DNA from: Halomonas campaniensis
Lineage (GTDB): Bacteria; Pseudomonadota; Gammaproteobacteria; Pseudomonadales; Halomonadaceae
DNA: 64,000 nucleotides
Reading direction: 5' to 3'
Assembly (NCBI RefSeq): GCF_002211105.1
Contig: NZ_JPUA01000002.1
Coordinates: 1-64,000 of the forward strand
Part shown: piece after piece, positions 45,138 to 54,997 of the stretch
Numbering within the stretch: the stretch's first letter is position 1
Layout: every line of letters starts with the position of its first letter
The notes under the pieces: model-generated
Databases searched by the model: none
The model's input: the letters and a program-made list of their open reading frames with translations, nothing else
What the model was told of the DNA's origin: nothing
Translations under genes and position numbers: made by a program

Positions 45138-45995
45138 TTAAGTGGCGTTTGCGGCAGTTGGCTGATTGGCTTTTTTGGCCAAGCGTTCCAGCACTTTTGA
45201 GGCGGCGACGAAACCAAAGGTGCCGGTCAGAAATGTGGCGGCGCCAAAGCCAGAGGCGCAGTCCAAGCGCGTGGCGTCGCCACTGCCGGGCTTTTGCAGG
45301 CAGACTTCACCGTCGGCGCCGGGATAGATTAACTGCTCGTCGGAGTAGACGCACTCCACCGAGAAGCGCCGCTTGGGGTTGCGGGAGAAGCCGTAATCCC
45401 GACGCAGCCGCGAGCGCACCTTGGATAGCAGCGGGTCGTGCTCGGTACGGGTGAGATCCGCAACTTGAATACGCGTGGGATCGGTTTGCCCACCGGCCGC
45501 ACCGGTCACCGTGATGGGAATTTTGCGTCGTTTGCACCAAGCAATCAGCGCAGCTTTGGCAATCACACTGTCGATGGCATCCACCACGTGGTCAGCGTCA
45601 TCAGGAATCCGCTCAGCCAAGTTGGTGGGTGTGACGAAGGCGGTGTCGGCCACAATCTCGATTTCTGGAGCAATCAAGCGGCAGCGTTCGGCAAGCACTT
45701 CCACCTTGGGCTGACCAATGGTGCCATCCAGGGCGTGGAGCTGACGGTTGACGTTGGAGACACAGACGTCGTCCAGATCAATCAGCGTCAGCTTGCCAAT
45801 GCCCGAACGTGCAAGTGCCTCCACCGCCCAACTTCCTACCCCGCCGACGCCTACCACCACCACATGGGCATGACGAAACGTCTCGGCTGCACGCTGGCCA
45901 TAAAGACGGCGAATGCCGCCAAAGCGAAACTCATAGTCACTTGATGAGTCGGCAGTGGCAGCCGATGACGAGGTCAATGACACAGTTGAGGACAT
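45138..45995 (-). CDS. tcdA: tRNA threonylcarbamoyladenosine dehydratase TcdA
   Basis: E1-like ATP-dependent enzyme, 285 residues, that cyclises t6A37 in tRNA to ct6A. FGGIRRLYGQRA is the diagnostic start, followed by VVGVGGVGSWAVEALARSGIG (ATP site), LIDLDDVCVSNVNRQ, and VVDAIDSVIAKAALI. The N-terminal 20 residues are Ser/Thr-rich and variable. Confidence 0.95.
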   Translation of the reverse strand: MSSTVSLTSSSAATADSSSDYEFRFGGIRRLYGQRAAETFRHAHVVVVGVGGVGSWAVEALARSGIGKLTLIDLDDVCVSNVNRQLHALDGTIGQPKVEVLAERCRLIAPEIEIVADTAFVTPTNLAERIPDDADHVVDAIDSVIAKAALIAWCKRRKIPITVTGAAGGQTDPTRIQVADLTRTEHDPLLSKVRSRLRRDYGFSRNPKRRFSVECVYSDEQLIYPGADGEVCLQKPGSGDATRLDCASGFGAATFLTGTFGFVAASKVLERLAKKANQPTAANAT

Positions 45996-46006
45996 AGCAG
46001 ACTCAC

Positions 46007-46780
46007 TTATAGCGCTTGGAGGGCTGAGGGCGTTTTCTGAGGCGGGGTACGCACGCTGTCCATCGGCAAATGCACTGCCCAGCCAAGCTGATTAAACAGC
46101 GCAATCATGGTTTCATCCAAAGCGCAGCTCAACTGCACGCGCTTGTCTAACAGCGGATGGTCAAAGGCCAAATAGGTCGCCGCCAGCAGTAAACGCGGCG
46201 CCCCCATCTGCTCGGCAAAAAAACGGTTGTGGACACTTTTACCGTGCTTGGCATCGCCAATAATCGGATAGCCCCGCCGGGAGAGGTGGCGGCGAATCTG
46301 GTGGCGCCGCCCGGTCAGCGGCCGCGCCTCCACCAATGAGTAACGCGCCACCGGGTAGCGGTCGACCTGTACTGGCAGCTCCACGCTATCCAGGCGGCGA
46401 ATATCGGTCATCGCGGGCATGGCGGGCATCTCCGCCTTAGGCCGCGTACCGTCTTCTTCCCGCAGTGGGTAATCCAATCGTTCACTTTCTGGCGCTTTAC
46501 CGCGCACCACCGCCAAATAGCGCTTTTCTACGTGACGTTCGCTAAAGGCTTCGCTGAGCAACCCGGCAACCGCTGAAGAGAGCGCAAACACGATCACTCC
46601 AGAAGTAGGACGATCCAGCCGATGAACTGGGTATACCCGTTTACCAAGCTGGTCACGCAAACGCTGGAGTAGAAATTCAGTTTCGCCACGGGCCAGCGCC
46701 GAGCGGTGCACGAGAAGCCCTGATGGCTTGTGCACTGCAACTAGATGCTCATCCTGATAGAGGATGTTAAGTGGCGTCAT
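46007..46780 (-). CDS. truC: tRNA pseudouridine(65) synthase TruC
   Basis: RluA-family pseudouridine synthase, 257 residues against 260 in E. coli TruC. Starts LNILYQDEHLVAVHKPSGLL, with HRLDRPTSGVIVFAL holding the catalytic aspartate and TGRRHQIRRHL near 170. The TruC-like wording VHRSALARGETEFLLQ identifies the subfamily. ATG at 46780 has a GGGAG site; ends 11 bases before tcdA. Confidence 0.93.
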   Translation of the reverse strand: MTPLNILYQDEHLVAVHKPSGLLVHRSALARGETEFLLQRLRDQLGKRVYPVHRLDRPTSGVIVFALSSAVAGLLSEAFSERHVEKRYLAVVRGKAPESERLDYPLREEDGTRPKAEMPAMPAMTDIRRLDSVELPVQVDRYPVARYSLVEARPLTGRRHQIRRHLSRRGYPIIGDAKHGKSVHNRFFAEQMGAPRLLLAATYLAFDHPLLDKRVQLSCALDETMIALFNQLGWAVHLPMDSVRTPPQKTPSALQAL

Positions 46781-46897
46781 AACGCTCCCGAGTAAAAGCT
46801 GGCAACAAAAAAGATCGATCACAATGGCAACAGGTCGCTATTGTCGCGGCTAGACAGGGAGATGTCATCCAAGCAATGCTGCATCACTTCCCCATGT

Positions 46898-47863
46898 TTA
46901 CTCAGAAGGCGCATGAATATCCGTCAATAGCTGTGGATTTGGTAAAAACGGCAGCTTCCCACCCGGGATGTGCTCGTTAATAAACGCCAAAAAAGCCTGG
47001 GTAGCACTCGGCAAGGTGCGATTGGCGAGGGTCTGGACTTCGATAAAGCGGGAATCCATGCCCTGGTCACGAATAGGAATCGCGACGACACGCTGTTGAT
47101 AAATGCGGTAACGAACGGAGATCTCACCGGCAAGCGCTACCCCGCCTCCCAACATAGCGAAGTTAATCAATGCCTCGGTGTAATCGCTGCTAAAAATGGA
47201 TTCAAACGCCAGATTTTGGCGACTACAGCAAATATCAAACAGCTGCCGCAGGGTCGTTTCTGGCGAGGGCAGCGCCAGTGGATAGCGCTGTAGCTGCGCT
47301 AACGTTAGGTGTTTTTTTGTGGCTAGCTCATGGCCAGGTGAAACCAGCGCCATAATTGGCGCGGGTTGTCTAAGCGCGACGCTAATATCTGCTTCGGGCT
47401 TTAGGCTGAAGGTAATACCGATGTCTGCATTGCCCTCCCTGACATGCCGGGTCGCCTGGGCAGGTGGCCCCACCATCAAATGAAAATGAATACCGCTATA
47501 GCGCTTGCGAAAAGCGGCGATGGCCGCCGGTAAAAAATCCACGGCAAAGCCTTCTGAACTAGCCAAGCGCACCTTGCCCCGCTGCAATCCACGCAGCGCC
47601 AGAATTTCACTGCCAATACGGTCGGCTTCCAGCTGCATATGGCGTGCGTGCACCGCCAACAGTTCGCCTGCCGCGCTCGGCACCATGCCCCGGGCACGGC
47701 GTTCAAACAGCAGCGTATCCAACTCACTTTCCAGCCGGGCAATCTGACGACTGATCGCCGAAGGCGCCACGTTTAGCTTCCCCGAAGCCTCACTGATGGA
47801 GCCGCAGCGCACGACTTCTAAAAAATAGCGTAACGCGGTTTCTTGTAGCACCCGTGAATTCAT
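46898..47863 (-). CDS. LysR-family transcriptional regulator
   Basis: 321-residue regulator: N-terminal helix-turn-helix YFLEVVRCGSISEASGKLNV then PSAISRQIARLESELDTLLF, and a two-lobe effector domain. Divergent from the peptide ABC transporter and M20 genes, which it probably controls; a perfect palindrome with the LysR T-N11-A form stands 20 bases upstream of its start. ATG at 47863 has an AAGGGAG site. Confidence 0.93.
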   Translation of the reverse strand: MNSRVLQETALRYFLEVVRCGSISEASGKLNVAPSAISRQIARLESELDTLLFERRARGMVPSAAGELLAVHARHMQLEADRIGSEILALRGLQRGKVRLASSEGFAVDFLPAAIAAFRKRYSGIHFHLMVGPPAQATRHVREGNADIGITFSLKPEADISVALRQPAPIMALVSPGHELATKKHLTLAQLQRYPLALPSPETTLRQLFDICCSRQNLAFESIFSSDYTEALINFAMLGGGVALAGEISVRYRIYQQRVVAIPIRDQGMDSRFIEVQTLANRTLPSATQAFLAFINEHIPGGKLPFLPNPQLLTDIHAPSE

Positions 47864-47882
47864 AAAGGCTCCCTTCGCCATC

Positions 47883-47905
47883 ATCATTGCCGAAATGGCA
47901 ATGAT
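47883..47905. promoter_or_regulatory. LysR-type operator
   Basis: Perfect inverted repeat: ATCATTGCC (47883-47891) and GGCAATGAT (47897-47905) with five bases between. It contains TGCCGAAATGGCA, the T-N11-A form, in its centre. Located in the divergent region 20 bases before the LysR gene, it is suited to autorepression and activation of the other direction. Confidence 0.68.
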
Positions 47906-48047
47906 AAATTCTAAACATTGCACTGGCGGCATGACTAATCAATAGCTTAGTTTTAACTCAGAGGGCAACTCATCCAACACAATAAAAAGCCCCGCTGGTA
48001 CGCCAAACGCTCATAACCTTTCTTAGTAAAAAATAACGAGGTATGAC

Positions 48048-49580
48048 ATGCATCCACAACGCAAACTCGCTCGGGCTGTTTCCGCTTGGGCTGCTTCAAT
48101 TACGTTACTCGGCTTCGCCACGTCGGCAGTGGCGGGCAAGGCCAACGACACGCTGGTCTATGCTTCTGACAGCGAACCTGAGAACGTTAGTCCCTACCAT
48201 AACAACCTGCGCGAAGGGGTGATTCTCGCCCATTTGGCCTGGGACACGCTGATTTACCGCAACCCACAAACCAATGAGTACGAGCCCCGTTTGGCGACAG
48301 AGTGGGAGTGGGTCGATGACTCGACCTTGGATCTTGTGCTTCGCGAGGGCGTGACCTTTCATAACGGCGAGACCTTCGACGCCGACGATGTGGTTTTCAC
48401 CTTCAACTATGCGGTGTCACCGGAGTCGCGGGTGGTAACACGCCAGAATGTCGACTGGATCGAAAGCGTTGAGAAACTGGATGATTACCAGGTTCGCATT
48501 CATCTCAAGGAGCCTTTCCCAGCGGCCCTTGAGTATCTTTCAGGCCCGATGCCGATTTATCCCGATGAGTATTTCCAGGAAGTCGGTATCGAGGGCTTTA
48601 GCCGCGAGCCCGTCGGCACCGGCCCTTACCGGATTACCAATGTCCGCCCGGGGGATGGCGTCAGCCTGACGCGCTTTGATGACTATTTTACCGATAGCCC
48701 CATTGGTCAGCCGGAGATTGGCAATATCGAGTTCAAGGCGATTGCCGATGCGGACTCACGTATGGCGCAATTGATGTCGGGGCAAGTGGATTGGATTTGG
48801 CGCGTACCGTCGGATCAAGCTGAATCATTAGGCGGTATGCCCCAACTTAGCGTATTGGGCGGCGAAACCATGCGCGTCGGCTATATCGGCCTGGACTCCG
48901 CGACCCGAGAAGATTCGCCGTTACATGATATTCGCGTGCGCCAAGCCATTAACCACGCCATGAACCGGGAAGGCCTCGCTAAAGATCTAGTACGCGGCGG
49001 CAGCCAGGCCCTCTACGCCCCCTGCTTTCCCACCCAGTTCGGCTGTGAAACACAAGACGTCATCGAGTATGAGTACGACCCTGAAAAAGCCCGTGAGCTC
49101 CTCGCCGAAGCGGGTTACGCCGATGGCTTTGATATCGACCTTCACGCCTACCGGGAACGCGACTACGCTGAAGCGATGATTGGCGATCTACGCGCCGTAG
49201 GCATCAATGCCAACCTGCGCTTTATGACCTCCCCCGCACTACTTGAGCTTCAGCGTAACGGCCAAACCGATATGTCGTTTAAAGCCTGGGGCTCATTCTC
49301 TATTAACGATGTATCGGCCTTCGTGAGCGTCTACTTCACAGGCGGTATTGACGATCTCTGGCAGGACAGCCAAGTGCAAGAGTGGCTTCAGACCGCCGAC
49401 ACCTCGGTAGATCCTGATGTGCGCTCAGAGCACTACCAAAAAGCGTTCGCCCGCATCTCCGAGCAAGCGTACTGGGCGCCGCTGTTCTCCTACTCCACCT
49501 ATTACGCCCACACCGCTGATCTCGACTTCACCGCCTACCCGGACGAACTCCCCCGTTTCTACGAGGCGAGCTGGAAGTAA
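48048..49580 (+). CDS. Peptide-type ABC transporter solute-binding protein
   Basis: 510-residue periplasmic protein of the SBP_bac_5 family (DppA/OppA-like). Signal peptide WAASITLLGFATSAVAG, then NDTLVYASDSEPENVSPYHN, and the family motifs LREGVTFHNGETFDADDVVF and PVGTGPYRI. First gene of an operon with two permeases, two ATPases and two M20 peptidases, which suggests peptides or acylated amino acids as cargo. Confidence 0.94.
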   Translation: MHPQRKLARAVSAWAASITLLGFATSAVAGKANDTLVYASDSEPENVSPYHNNLREGVILAHLAWDTLIYRNPQTNEYEPRLATEWEWVDDSTLDLVLREGVTFHNGETFDADDVVFTFNYAVSPESRVVTRQNVDWIESVEKLDDYQVRIHLKEPFPAALEYLSGPMPIYPDEYFQEVGIEGFSREPVGTGPYRITNVRPGDGVSLTRFDDYFTDSPIGQPEIGNIEFKAIADADSRMAQLMSGQVDWIWRVPSDQAESLGGMPQLSVLGGETMRVGYIGLDSATREDSPLHDIRVRQAINHAMNREGLAKDLVRGGSQALYAPCFPTQFGCETQDVIEYEYDPEKARELLAEAGYADGFDIDLHAYRERDYAEAMIGDLRAVGINANLRFMTSPALLELQRNGQTDMSFKAWGSFSINDVSAFVSVYFTGGIDDLWQDSQVQEWLQTADTSVDPDVRSEHYQKAFARISEQAYWAPLFSYSTYYAHTADLDFTAYPDELPRFYEASWK

Positions 49581-49656
49581 CGGCGTGTGATCGACGTAAT
49601 GGCAGCCGTGGCAATCTCGCCACGGCTCGCTTTCCGCAGCGAGGGAGTGATGCTTT

Positions 49657-50574
49657 ATGTGGGCATTTGTTTTCAAGCGCACGCTGATAGCCCTTAGCGT
49701 CGCGTTCACCATTTCGGTGCTCTGTTTTAGTCTGCTGCAGCTCTCAGGGGACTTGGCGCTCTCCATTGGCGGCCCCGAGGCCACCGCTGAACAGGTGGAG
49801 CAAATCCGCGTTGAGTACGGCCTGGATCGCCCGGTGCTTGAGCAATTTACCACGTGGCTATGGGGGGCGGTTCAGCTCGATTTTGGGCGCTCCTACTACT
49901 ATCAGAGCGAGGTCATGGATCTGGTGGTCGAGCGCCTACCGGTAACGATGACCCTAGGGATATTAGCGTTGGCAATTGCACTAGGCGTGTCTATACCCCT
50001 CGGCGTCGTAGCTGCCCTCAAGCGGGGCAGTTGGATAGACCGCATGGCCATGGCGATTGCGGTGACTGGCCAGGCCATGCCCAATTTCTGGTTTGGCTTA
50101 ACGCTGATCATTGTGTTTGCCGTCAAGTTGCAGTGGTTTCCTGCGGCGGGTAGCGATAGCTGGCAAGGCTTTGTACTGCCCGCCGTAGCGCTGGGCTATT
50201 ACGCCACCCCCGCCATGATGCGGCTAACCCGCAGCGGCATGCTGGAAGTCCTAGAGGCTGACTACATTCGCACCGCCCGGGCCAAGGGGCTGCACACCGG
50301 CACGGTGATTTTCAAACACGCGCTACGCAATGCGGTGATTCCGGTGGTGGCGCTGGCCGCCGTGGAGCTGGGATTTATGCTCGGCGGTTCGGTGGTCATC
50401 GAGACCGTCTTTTCGCTGCGCGGGCTAGGGCAACTGGCCTGGAACGCGATTTCACGCAATGACTATCCGGTGGTTCAAGCCATCGTGTTGATCATTGCGC
50501 TGTTTTATATCGTGCTGACGCTGCTTGCCGACATTCTCAACGCAGTTTTAGACCCACGCCTACGCGCGCGCTAA
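49657..50574 (+). CDS. Peptide-type ABC transporter permease (DppB-like)
   Basis: 305-residue inner-membrane permease with about six helices. N-terminal FKRTLIALSVAFTISVLCFS, then RVEYGLDRPVLEQF-like QIRVEYGLDRPV, and the EAA coupling loop RTARAKGLHTGTVIFKHALR near residue 206 mark the DppB/OppB type. Confidence 0.94.
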   Translation: MWAFVFKRTLIALSVAFTISVLCFSLLQLSGDLALSIGGPEATAEQVEQIRVEYGLDRPVLEQFTTWLWGAVQLDFGRSYYYQSEVMDLVVERLPVTMTLGILALAIALGVSIPLGVVAALKRGSWIDRMAMAIAVTGQAMPNFWFGLTLIIVFAVKLQWFPAAGSDSWQGFVLPAVALGYYATPAMMRLTRSGMLEVLEADYIRTARAKGLHTGTVIFKHALRNAVIPVVALAAVELGFMLGGSVVIETVFSLRGLGQLAWNAISRNDYPVVQAIVLIIALFYIVLTLLADILNAVLDPRLRAR

Positions 50575-50585
50575 CGGAGAACACC

Positions 50586-51494
50586 ATGGCACACACCCTT
50601 TCCTCACCGGTGGCGGCAGAGCAACACTTAGTCGGCAGTTGGCAATCTCGCCTACTGCGCAGCACGCTCAATAACCGCAGCTTAACCATAGGATTATTGA
50701 TCATCACTTCACTAGGGATTGTGGCGCTTCTGGCCCCTTGGCTAGCCCCTCATGATCCCTATTTACAGAATACCGCTAACCGCATGGTGCCACCTATTTG
50801 GCACGAAACCGGTAGCTGGACGCACCCATTAGGCACCGACCGCCTCGGCCGTGACTATCTGAGCCGACTGATTTATGGCACCCGAATTTCACTCTTTATC
50901 GGGCTGGTGGTGGCGCTGATTTCAGGGCTGATTGGTACCACTCTGGGCGTGCTGGCAGGCTACTTCGGCGGTCGCGTTGATGCCGTAGTGAGCTACCTGC
51001 TCACCACTCGCCTTGCTATGCCCGTGGTATTGGTAGCCCTGGCCATGGCCTCGCTGATGGGCGGTTCGATGCTAACCGTCACGTTGCTGCTGGGGCTGCT
51101 GCTATGGGATCGCTTTGCAGTCGTTGCCCGCTCGGCGACTCAGCAATTGCGCGATGCCGAGTACGTACAGGCTGCCCAGGCACTGGGCTGTCCGCTGCCG
51201 TATATTTTGCTGCGCGAAGTGCTGCCCAATATTGCCGGTGCTCTCATCGTGGTGGCCACGCTTGAGGTCGCCAACGCCATTTTGCTCGAAGCAACGCTGT
51301 CGTTTCTGGGCATGGGCGTGCAGCCACCATCGCCCTCCTGGGGGCTGATGATCGCCGAAGGCAAAGCCTATATGTTCTTTCAGCCCTGGGTGATTACGAT
51401 TCCCGGCAGCGCGCTATTTATTCTAGTGCTGGCGATTAACTTGCTAGGCGATGGACTGCGCGATCTCAGCGCACCAGGAGGCCGCAATGAGTAA
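50586..51494 (+). CDS. Peptide-type ABC transporter permease (DppC-like)
   Basis: 302-residue partner permease. HPLGTDRLGRDYLSRLIYGT near residue 79 is the DppC signature, and AQALGCPLPYILLREVLPN is the EAA loop. The C-terminal SFLGMGVQPPSPSWGLMIAE is typical. 11 bases after the first permease; overlaps the next gene by eight. Confidence 0.94.
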   Translation: MAHTLSSPVAAEQHLVGSWQSRLLRSTLNNRSLTIGLLIITSLGIVALLAPWLAPHDPYLQNTANRMVPPIWHETGSWTHPLGTDRLGRDYLSRLIYGTRISLFIGLVVALISGLIGTTLGVLAGYFGGRVDAVVSYLLTTRLAMPVVLVALAMASLMGGSMLTVTLLLGLLLWDRFAVVARSATQQLRDAEYVQAAQALGCPLPYILLREVLPNIAGALIVVATLEVANAILLEATLSFLGMGVQPPSPSWGLMIAEGKAYMFFQPWVITIPGSALFILVLAINLLGDGLRDLSAPGGRNE

Positions 51495-52536
51495 TCTCTC
51501 CTCAGCTGAGCGCTCAACAGCACCAGCCTCACCACTGCTCACCGTAAAACAGCTGCGCGTCGACTTGCCGGTAGCAAAAGGTACCCTTCACGCCGTGCGG
51601 GGAATCGACTTCCACGTTGAACGGGGTGAAATGCTCTGCCTGGTGGGCGAATCGGGCTGTGGCAAGTCCATGACGTCGCTTGCATTAATGGGACTGCTAC
51701 CGCGCAAAGCGCAGATCAACGCCGACTGCCTCAACTTTGACGGCGTTGATCTGCTGACGGTTTCCGATCGCGAGCGCAGCAACCTGCGCGGTGCGCGCAT
51801 GGCGATGATTTTCCAAGAGCCCATGACCGCCCTCAACCCCGCCTACACCCTGGGCAATCAGCTCTGCGAAGCCCTGCGCCGCCATCAGAGTGTATCGCGT
51901 AAAGCGGCCCACGACCGCGCCCTCTATTTGCTTAAACGAGTAGGCATCAGCGCCGCCGAAGAGCGTATGCGCCAATACCCCCACCAGCTTTCGGGCGGGC
52001 TGCGCCAACGGGTCATGATCGCCATGGCGCTAATGTGCGAACCCGATTTGATCATTGCAGATGAACCCACCACAGCTCTAGACGTTACGATTCAGGCGCA
52101 AATCCTGCACCTGCTGCGCGACCTGCAGCAGGAGTTTGGCACGGCGGTTATCTTCATCACCCATGATCTAGGCGTCGTCGCACGCATCGCCGATCGGGTT
52201 GCCGTGATGTATGCCGGTGAAGTGATTGAAACCGCCTCTGCCCAGGCGCTCTTTCAAGCCCCTAGCCACCCCTACACCCAAGGATTACTGCGCTGCATAC
52301 CGACACCCGGAAAAACGCTGCCGGGCAGCCGTTTGCAGGCTATTCCAGGGGTAGTGCCCAACTTGGTAGAGAAAGTTGACGGTTGCGCCTTTTGTAATCG
52401 CTGCGACCAAGCGGATGAGCTTTGTCACACCACACCGCCCTTGCAAACCGTCGCAGATGGTCACTTGTCGCGCTGCCACTTTGCTCATCAGCTATCAAAC
52501 CCAGCGCAGCTAAACGCTCAGGAGGTAACGCTATGA
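51487..52536 (+). CDS. Peptide-type ABC transporter ATPase (DppD-like)
   Basis: 349-residue ATPase. Walker A is GESGCGKSM, signature LSGGLRQRV, Walker [13 protein letters not shown]. The C-terminal oligopeptide extension contains the cysteine cluster [14 protein letters not shown], which in relatives binds an iron-sulfur cluster. ATG at 51487 has an AGGAGG site; ATGA overlap with the next ATPase. Confidence 0.95.
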   Translation: MSNLSSAERSTAPASPLLTVKQLRVDLPVAKGTLHAVRGIDFHVERGEMLCLVGESGCGKSMTSLALMGLLPRKAQINADCLNFDGVDLLTVSDRERSNLRGARMAMIFQEPMTALNPAYTLGNQLCEALRRHQSVSRKAAHDRALYLLKRVGISAAEERMRQYPHQLSGGLRQRVMIAMALMCEPDLIIADEPTTALDVTIQAQILHLLRDLQQEFGTAVIFITHDLGVVARIADRVAVMYAGEVIETASAQALFQAPSHPYTQGLLRCIPTPGKTLPGSRLQAIPGVVPNLVEKVDGCAFCNRCDQADELCHTTPPLQTVADGHLSRCHFAHQLSNPAQLNAQEVTL

Positions 52537-53537
52537 GCAGTGCCGAAATCCCTGTTGACCCGCTTGCCCTTGAGCTCTGCGCGCTGTCCAAAACATTCAA
52601 ACTGGGCGGCGGGATGCTGCATAAAAGCCGTACCTTAAAAGCCGTCAACGATGTATCGCTGCGCGTTCCCCGCGGTCAGGTGATGGGGCTGGTGGGCGAA
52701 TCAGGCTGCGGTAAAAGCACCCTGGCCAAAATGCTGCTGGGGCTGACGCCCCCTAGCGCAGGCGATGTGCTGATCAATGGCAAAGCGATTGTTAACGCTA
52801 ACCAAAAGGCACTGGCCCGCCATATACAGCCAATTTTCCAGGATCCTTACTCATCACTGAACCCCCGCCAGCGGATTGCCCAGATCGTTGGCCTACCGCT
52901 GCGTATTCATGCCATCGGCACCCCCAAGGAGCAGGCCGTAAAAGTCGAGGAGATGCTCGAGTTGGTCGGGCTGCCCAAACGCGCGGCCCAGCAATACCCA
53001 GGGCAAATGTCTGGCGGGCAGCGCCAGCGGGTGGCGATTGCCCGGGCACTGATTATGCGCCCTGACCTGGTGATTTGTGACGAGCCCACTTCCGCACTGG
53101 ATGTGTCGGTTCAGGCCCAGATTCTCAATCTCCTGCTCGACCTTAAAGATGAGTTTGGTCTTACCTATCTGTTTATAAGCCACGACCTCGCCGTGGTGGA
53201 ACATTTGGCGGATCGGCTGGCGGTGATGTACCTGGGGCAAATTGTCGAAGAGGGTACCCGTGAACAAATCTTCACCGCGCCCCGCCACCCTTACACCCAA
53301 GCGCTGCTGGCCTCTGCGCTGACCCCAGAGCCTGGCTTGGGCGTGCCTGATATCGGCCTTGGGGCGGGGCAACCCGACCCTACACAGCCACCTTCGGGCT
53401 GTGCCTTCCACCCTCGATGCCCCGTTGCTCAGCCCACATGCTCACAGCAGGCGCCAACGCTGAGCGCTATTGCTCAGACGTCTGCTCAGGCGACTCGTCA
53501 CGGCAATCAGGCGCGTGTCGCCTGCCACTTTGCCTAA
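52533..53537 (+). CDS. Peptide-type ABC transporter ATPase (DppF-like)
   Basis: 334-residue second ATPase. Walker [10 protein letters not shown], signature MSGGQRQRV, Walker [13 protein letters not shown], and the C-terminal [12 protein letters not shown] with further cysteines. ATG at 52533 follows an AGGAGGT site and overlaps the preceding stop (ATGA). Confidence 0.95.
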   Translation: MSSAEIPVDPLALELCALSKTFKLGGGMLHKSRTLKAVNDVSLRVPRGQVMGLVGESGCGKSTLAKMLLGLTPPSAGDVLINGKAIVNANQKALARHIQPIFQDPYSSLNPRQRIAQIVGLPLRIHAIGTPKEQAVKVEEMLELVGLPKRAAQQYPGQMSGGQRQRVAIARALIMRPDLVICDEPTSALDVSVQAQILNLLLDLKDEFGLTYLFISHDLAVVEHLADRLAVMYLGQIVEEGTREQIFTAPRHPYTQALLASALTPEPGLGVPDIGLGAGQPDPTQPPSGCAFHPRCPVAQPTCSQQAPTLSAIAQTSAQATRHGNQARVACHFA

Positions 53538-53575
53538 CAGCGGTTAATTAACGCCTCACGTTAAAAGGAATAGTT

Positions 53576-54997
53576 ATGTCGCGCCAACACGCCTTAGACA
53601 ATGCCAAAGCCTATTTTGATAGTGGTGAGTTTTATGCTCAGCTTGCCCCGCGTATTGCCATCCGCAGTGAAAGCCAGGAATCGAATAGGCAGGAGGAACT
53701 GCACGCTTATCTGACGGAACAGATTATCCCAGACATTGAGCAGCTCGGTTTTACATGGGAAATCGTCAATAACCCGGTGGCAGGGTTTGGGCCCTTTCTT
53801 CTCGCGGAAAGAGTTGAGCCAGAGGCCGCCTTCAGCGTATTAACCTACGGCCATGGCGATGTAATACGTGGCTATGATGACCAGTGGGCCGACGGGCTGT
53901 CACCTTGGCAAATCACCCAGCGGGGGGATCGCTGGTATGGCCGTGGCACCGCCGATAACAAAGGCCAACACACGATTAATTTAGCCGCCCTGGGCTGTGT
54001 GCTAAAAGCCAACGGAGGGCATCTGGGCTATAACGTGAAGCTGGTGCTGGAGATGGGCGAAGAGACCGGATCGCCGGGGCTAAAAGAGGTCTGCCACCGC
54101 TACCGCGAGCGGCTGGCGGCCGATATGTTTATCGGTTCGGATGGCCCCCGTTTGAACGCTGACGCCCCCACGCTGTTTTTAGGCTCACGGGGCTCCTTCA
54201 ATTTTGACCTTAAACTACAAGCCCGTGAAGGCGCACACCACTCGGGTAACTGGGGCGGCGTGCTCAAAAACCCTGCCGTGCGGTTAACCAATGCAATTGC
54301 CACCTTGGTAGATGCCAATGGAGTGATCCAGATTGAAGGGTTACGCCCAGCGCCGATACCCGACGCCGTGCGCCAAGCGCTTGCCTTACTCGAGGTAGGG
54401 GTTGGTGACAATGCCCCCGCCATCGACACCGACTGGGGGGAGCCAGGGCTATCCCCCGCTGAGCGCCTGTTTGGCTGGAACACGCTAGAAGTGCTCGCCA
54501 TGAAGGCAGGCAACCCGGATGCCCCGGCCAATGCGATTCCACCCCACGCCTACGCCCACTGCCAGCTGCGTTATGTGGTGGGCAGTGACCAGGATAACTT
54601 TTTAGCCCATTTGCGCCACCACCTGGATCAACACGGCTATAGCGATATTGAAGTGAGCGCGGCGCGCATGTCACAGATGAATGCGACGCGGCTTGATCCT
54701 GAAGACCCCTGGGTGAGCTGGGCGTTAACCTCAATGCAGCTATCGACCCATAAAACGCCCACGCTGTTACCTAACCTGGGCGGCTCGTTACCCAACGATG
54801 TATTTGCCGAGACGCTGGGCTTACCCACACTATGGGTTCCCCACTCCTACCCCTCCTGTTCGCAACACGCCCCCGATGAACACCTGTTGGGAAGCATTGC
54901 CTCAGAAGCGCTTATATTAATGGCAGGGCTATTCTGGGATTTGAGTGCCCAAGGTGCAGAGATTCATAAGGAGCGAGCGTCATGCAAGAGCCACTAA
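53576..54997 (+). CDS. M20-family dipeptidase
   Basis: 473-residue zinc peptidase of the M20 family. The metal ligands appear in YGHGDVIRG (His), GRGTADNKGQH (bridging Asp), and MGEETGSPGL (catalytic Glu pair), with SDGPRL and the late HSYPSCSQHAPDEH (last His). Cytoplasmic, no signal. Placed behind the ABC importer, it should cleave the imported dipeptide or amide. Overlaps the next peptidase gene by 16 bases. Confidence 0.91.
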   Translation: MSRQHALDNAKAYFDSGEFYAQLAPRIAIRSESQESNRQEELHAYLTEQIIPDIEQLGFTWEIVNNPVAGFGPFLLAERVEPEAAFSVLTYGHGDVIRGYDDQWADGLSPWQITQRGDRWYGRGTADNKGQHTINLAALGCVLKANGGHLGYNVKLVLEMGEETGSPGLKEVCHRYRERLAADMFIGSDGPRLNADAPTLFLGSRGSFNFDLKLQAREGAHHSGNWGGVLKNPAVRLTNAIATLVDANGVIQIEGLRPAPIPDAVRQALALLEVGVGDNAPAIDTDWGEPGLSPAERLFGWNTLEVLAMKAGNPDAPANAIPPHAYAHCQLRYVVGSDQDNFLAHLRHHLDQHGYSDIEVSAARMSQMNATRLDPEDPWVSWALTSMQLSTHKTPTLLPNLGGSLPNDVFAETLGLPTLWVPHSYPSCSQHAPDEHLLGSIASEALILMAGLFWDLSAQGAEIHKERASCKSH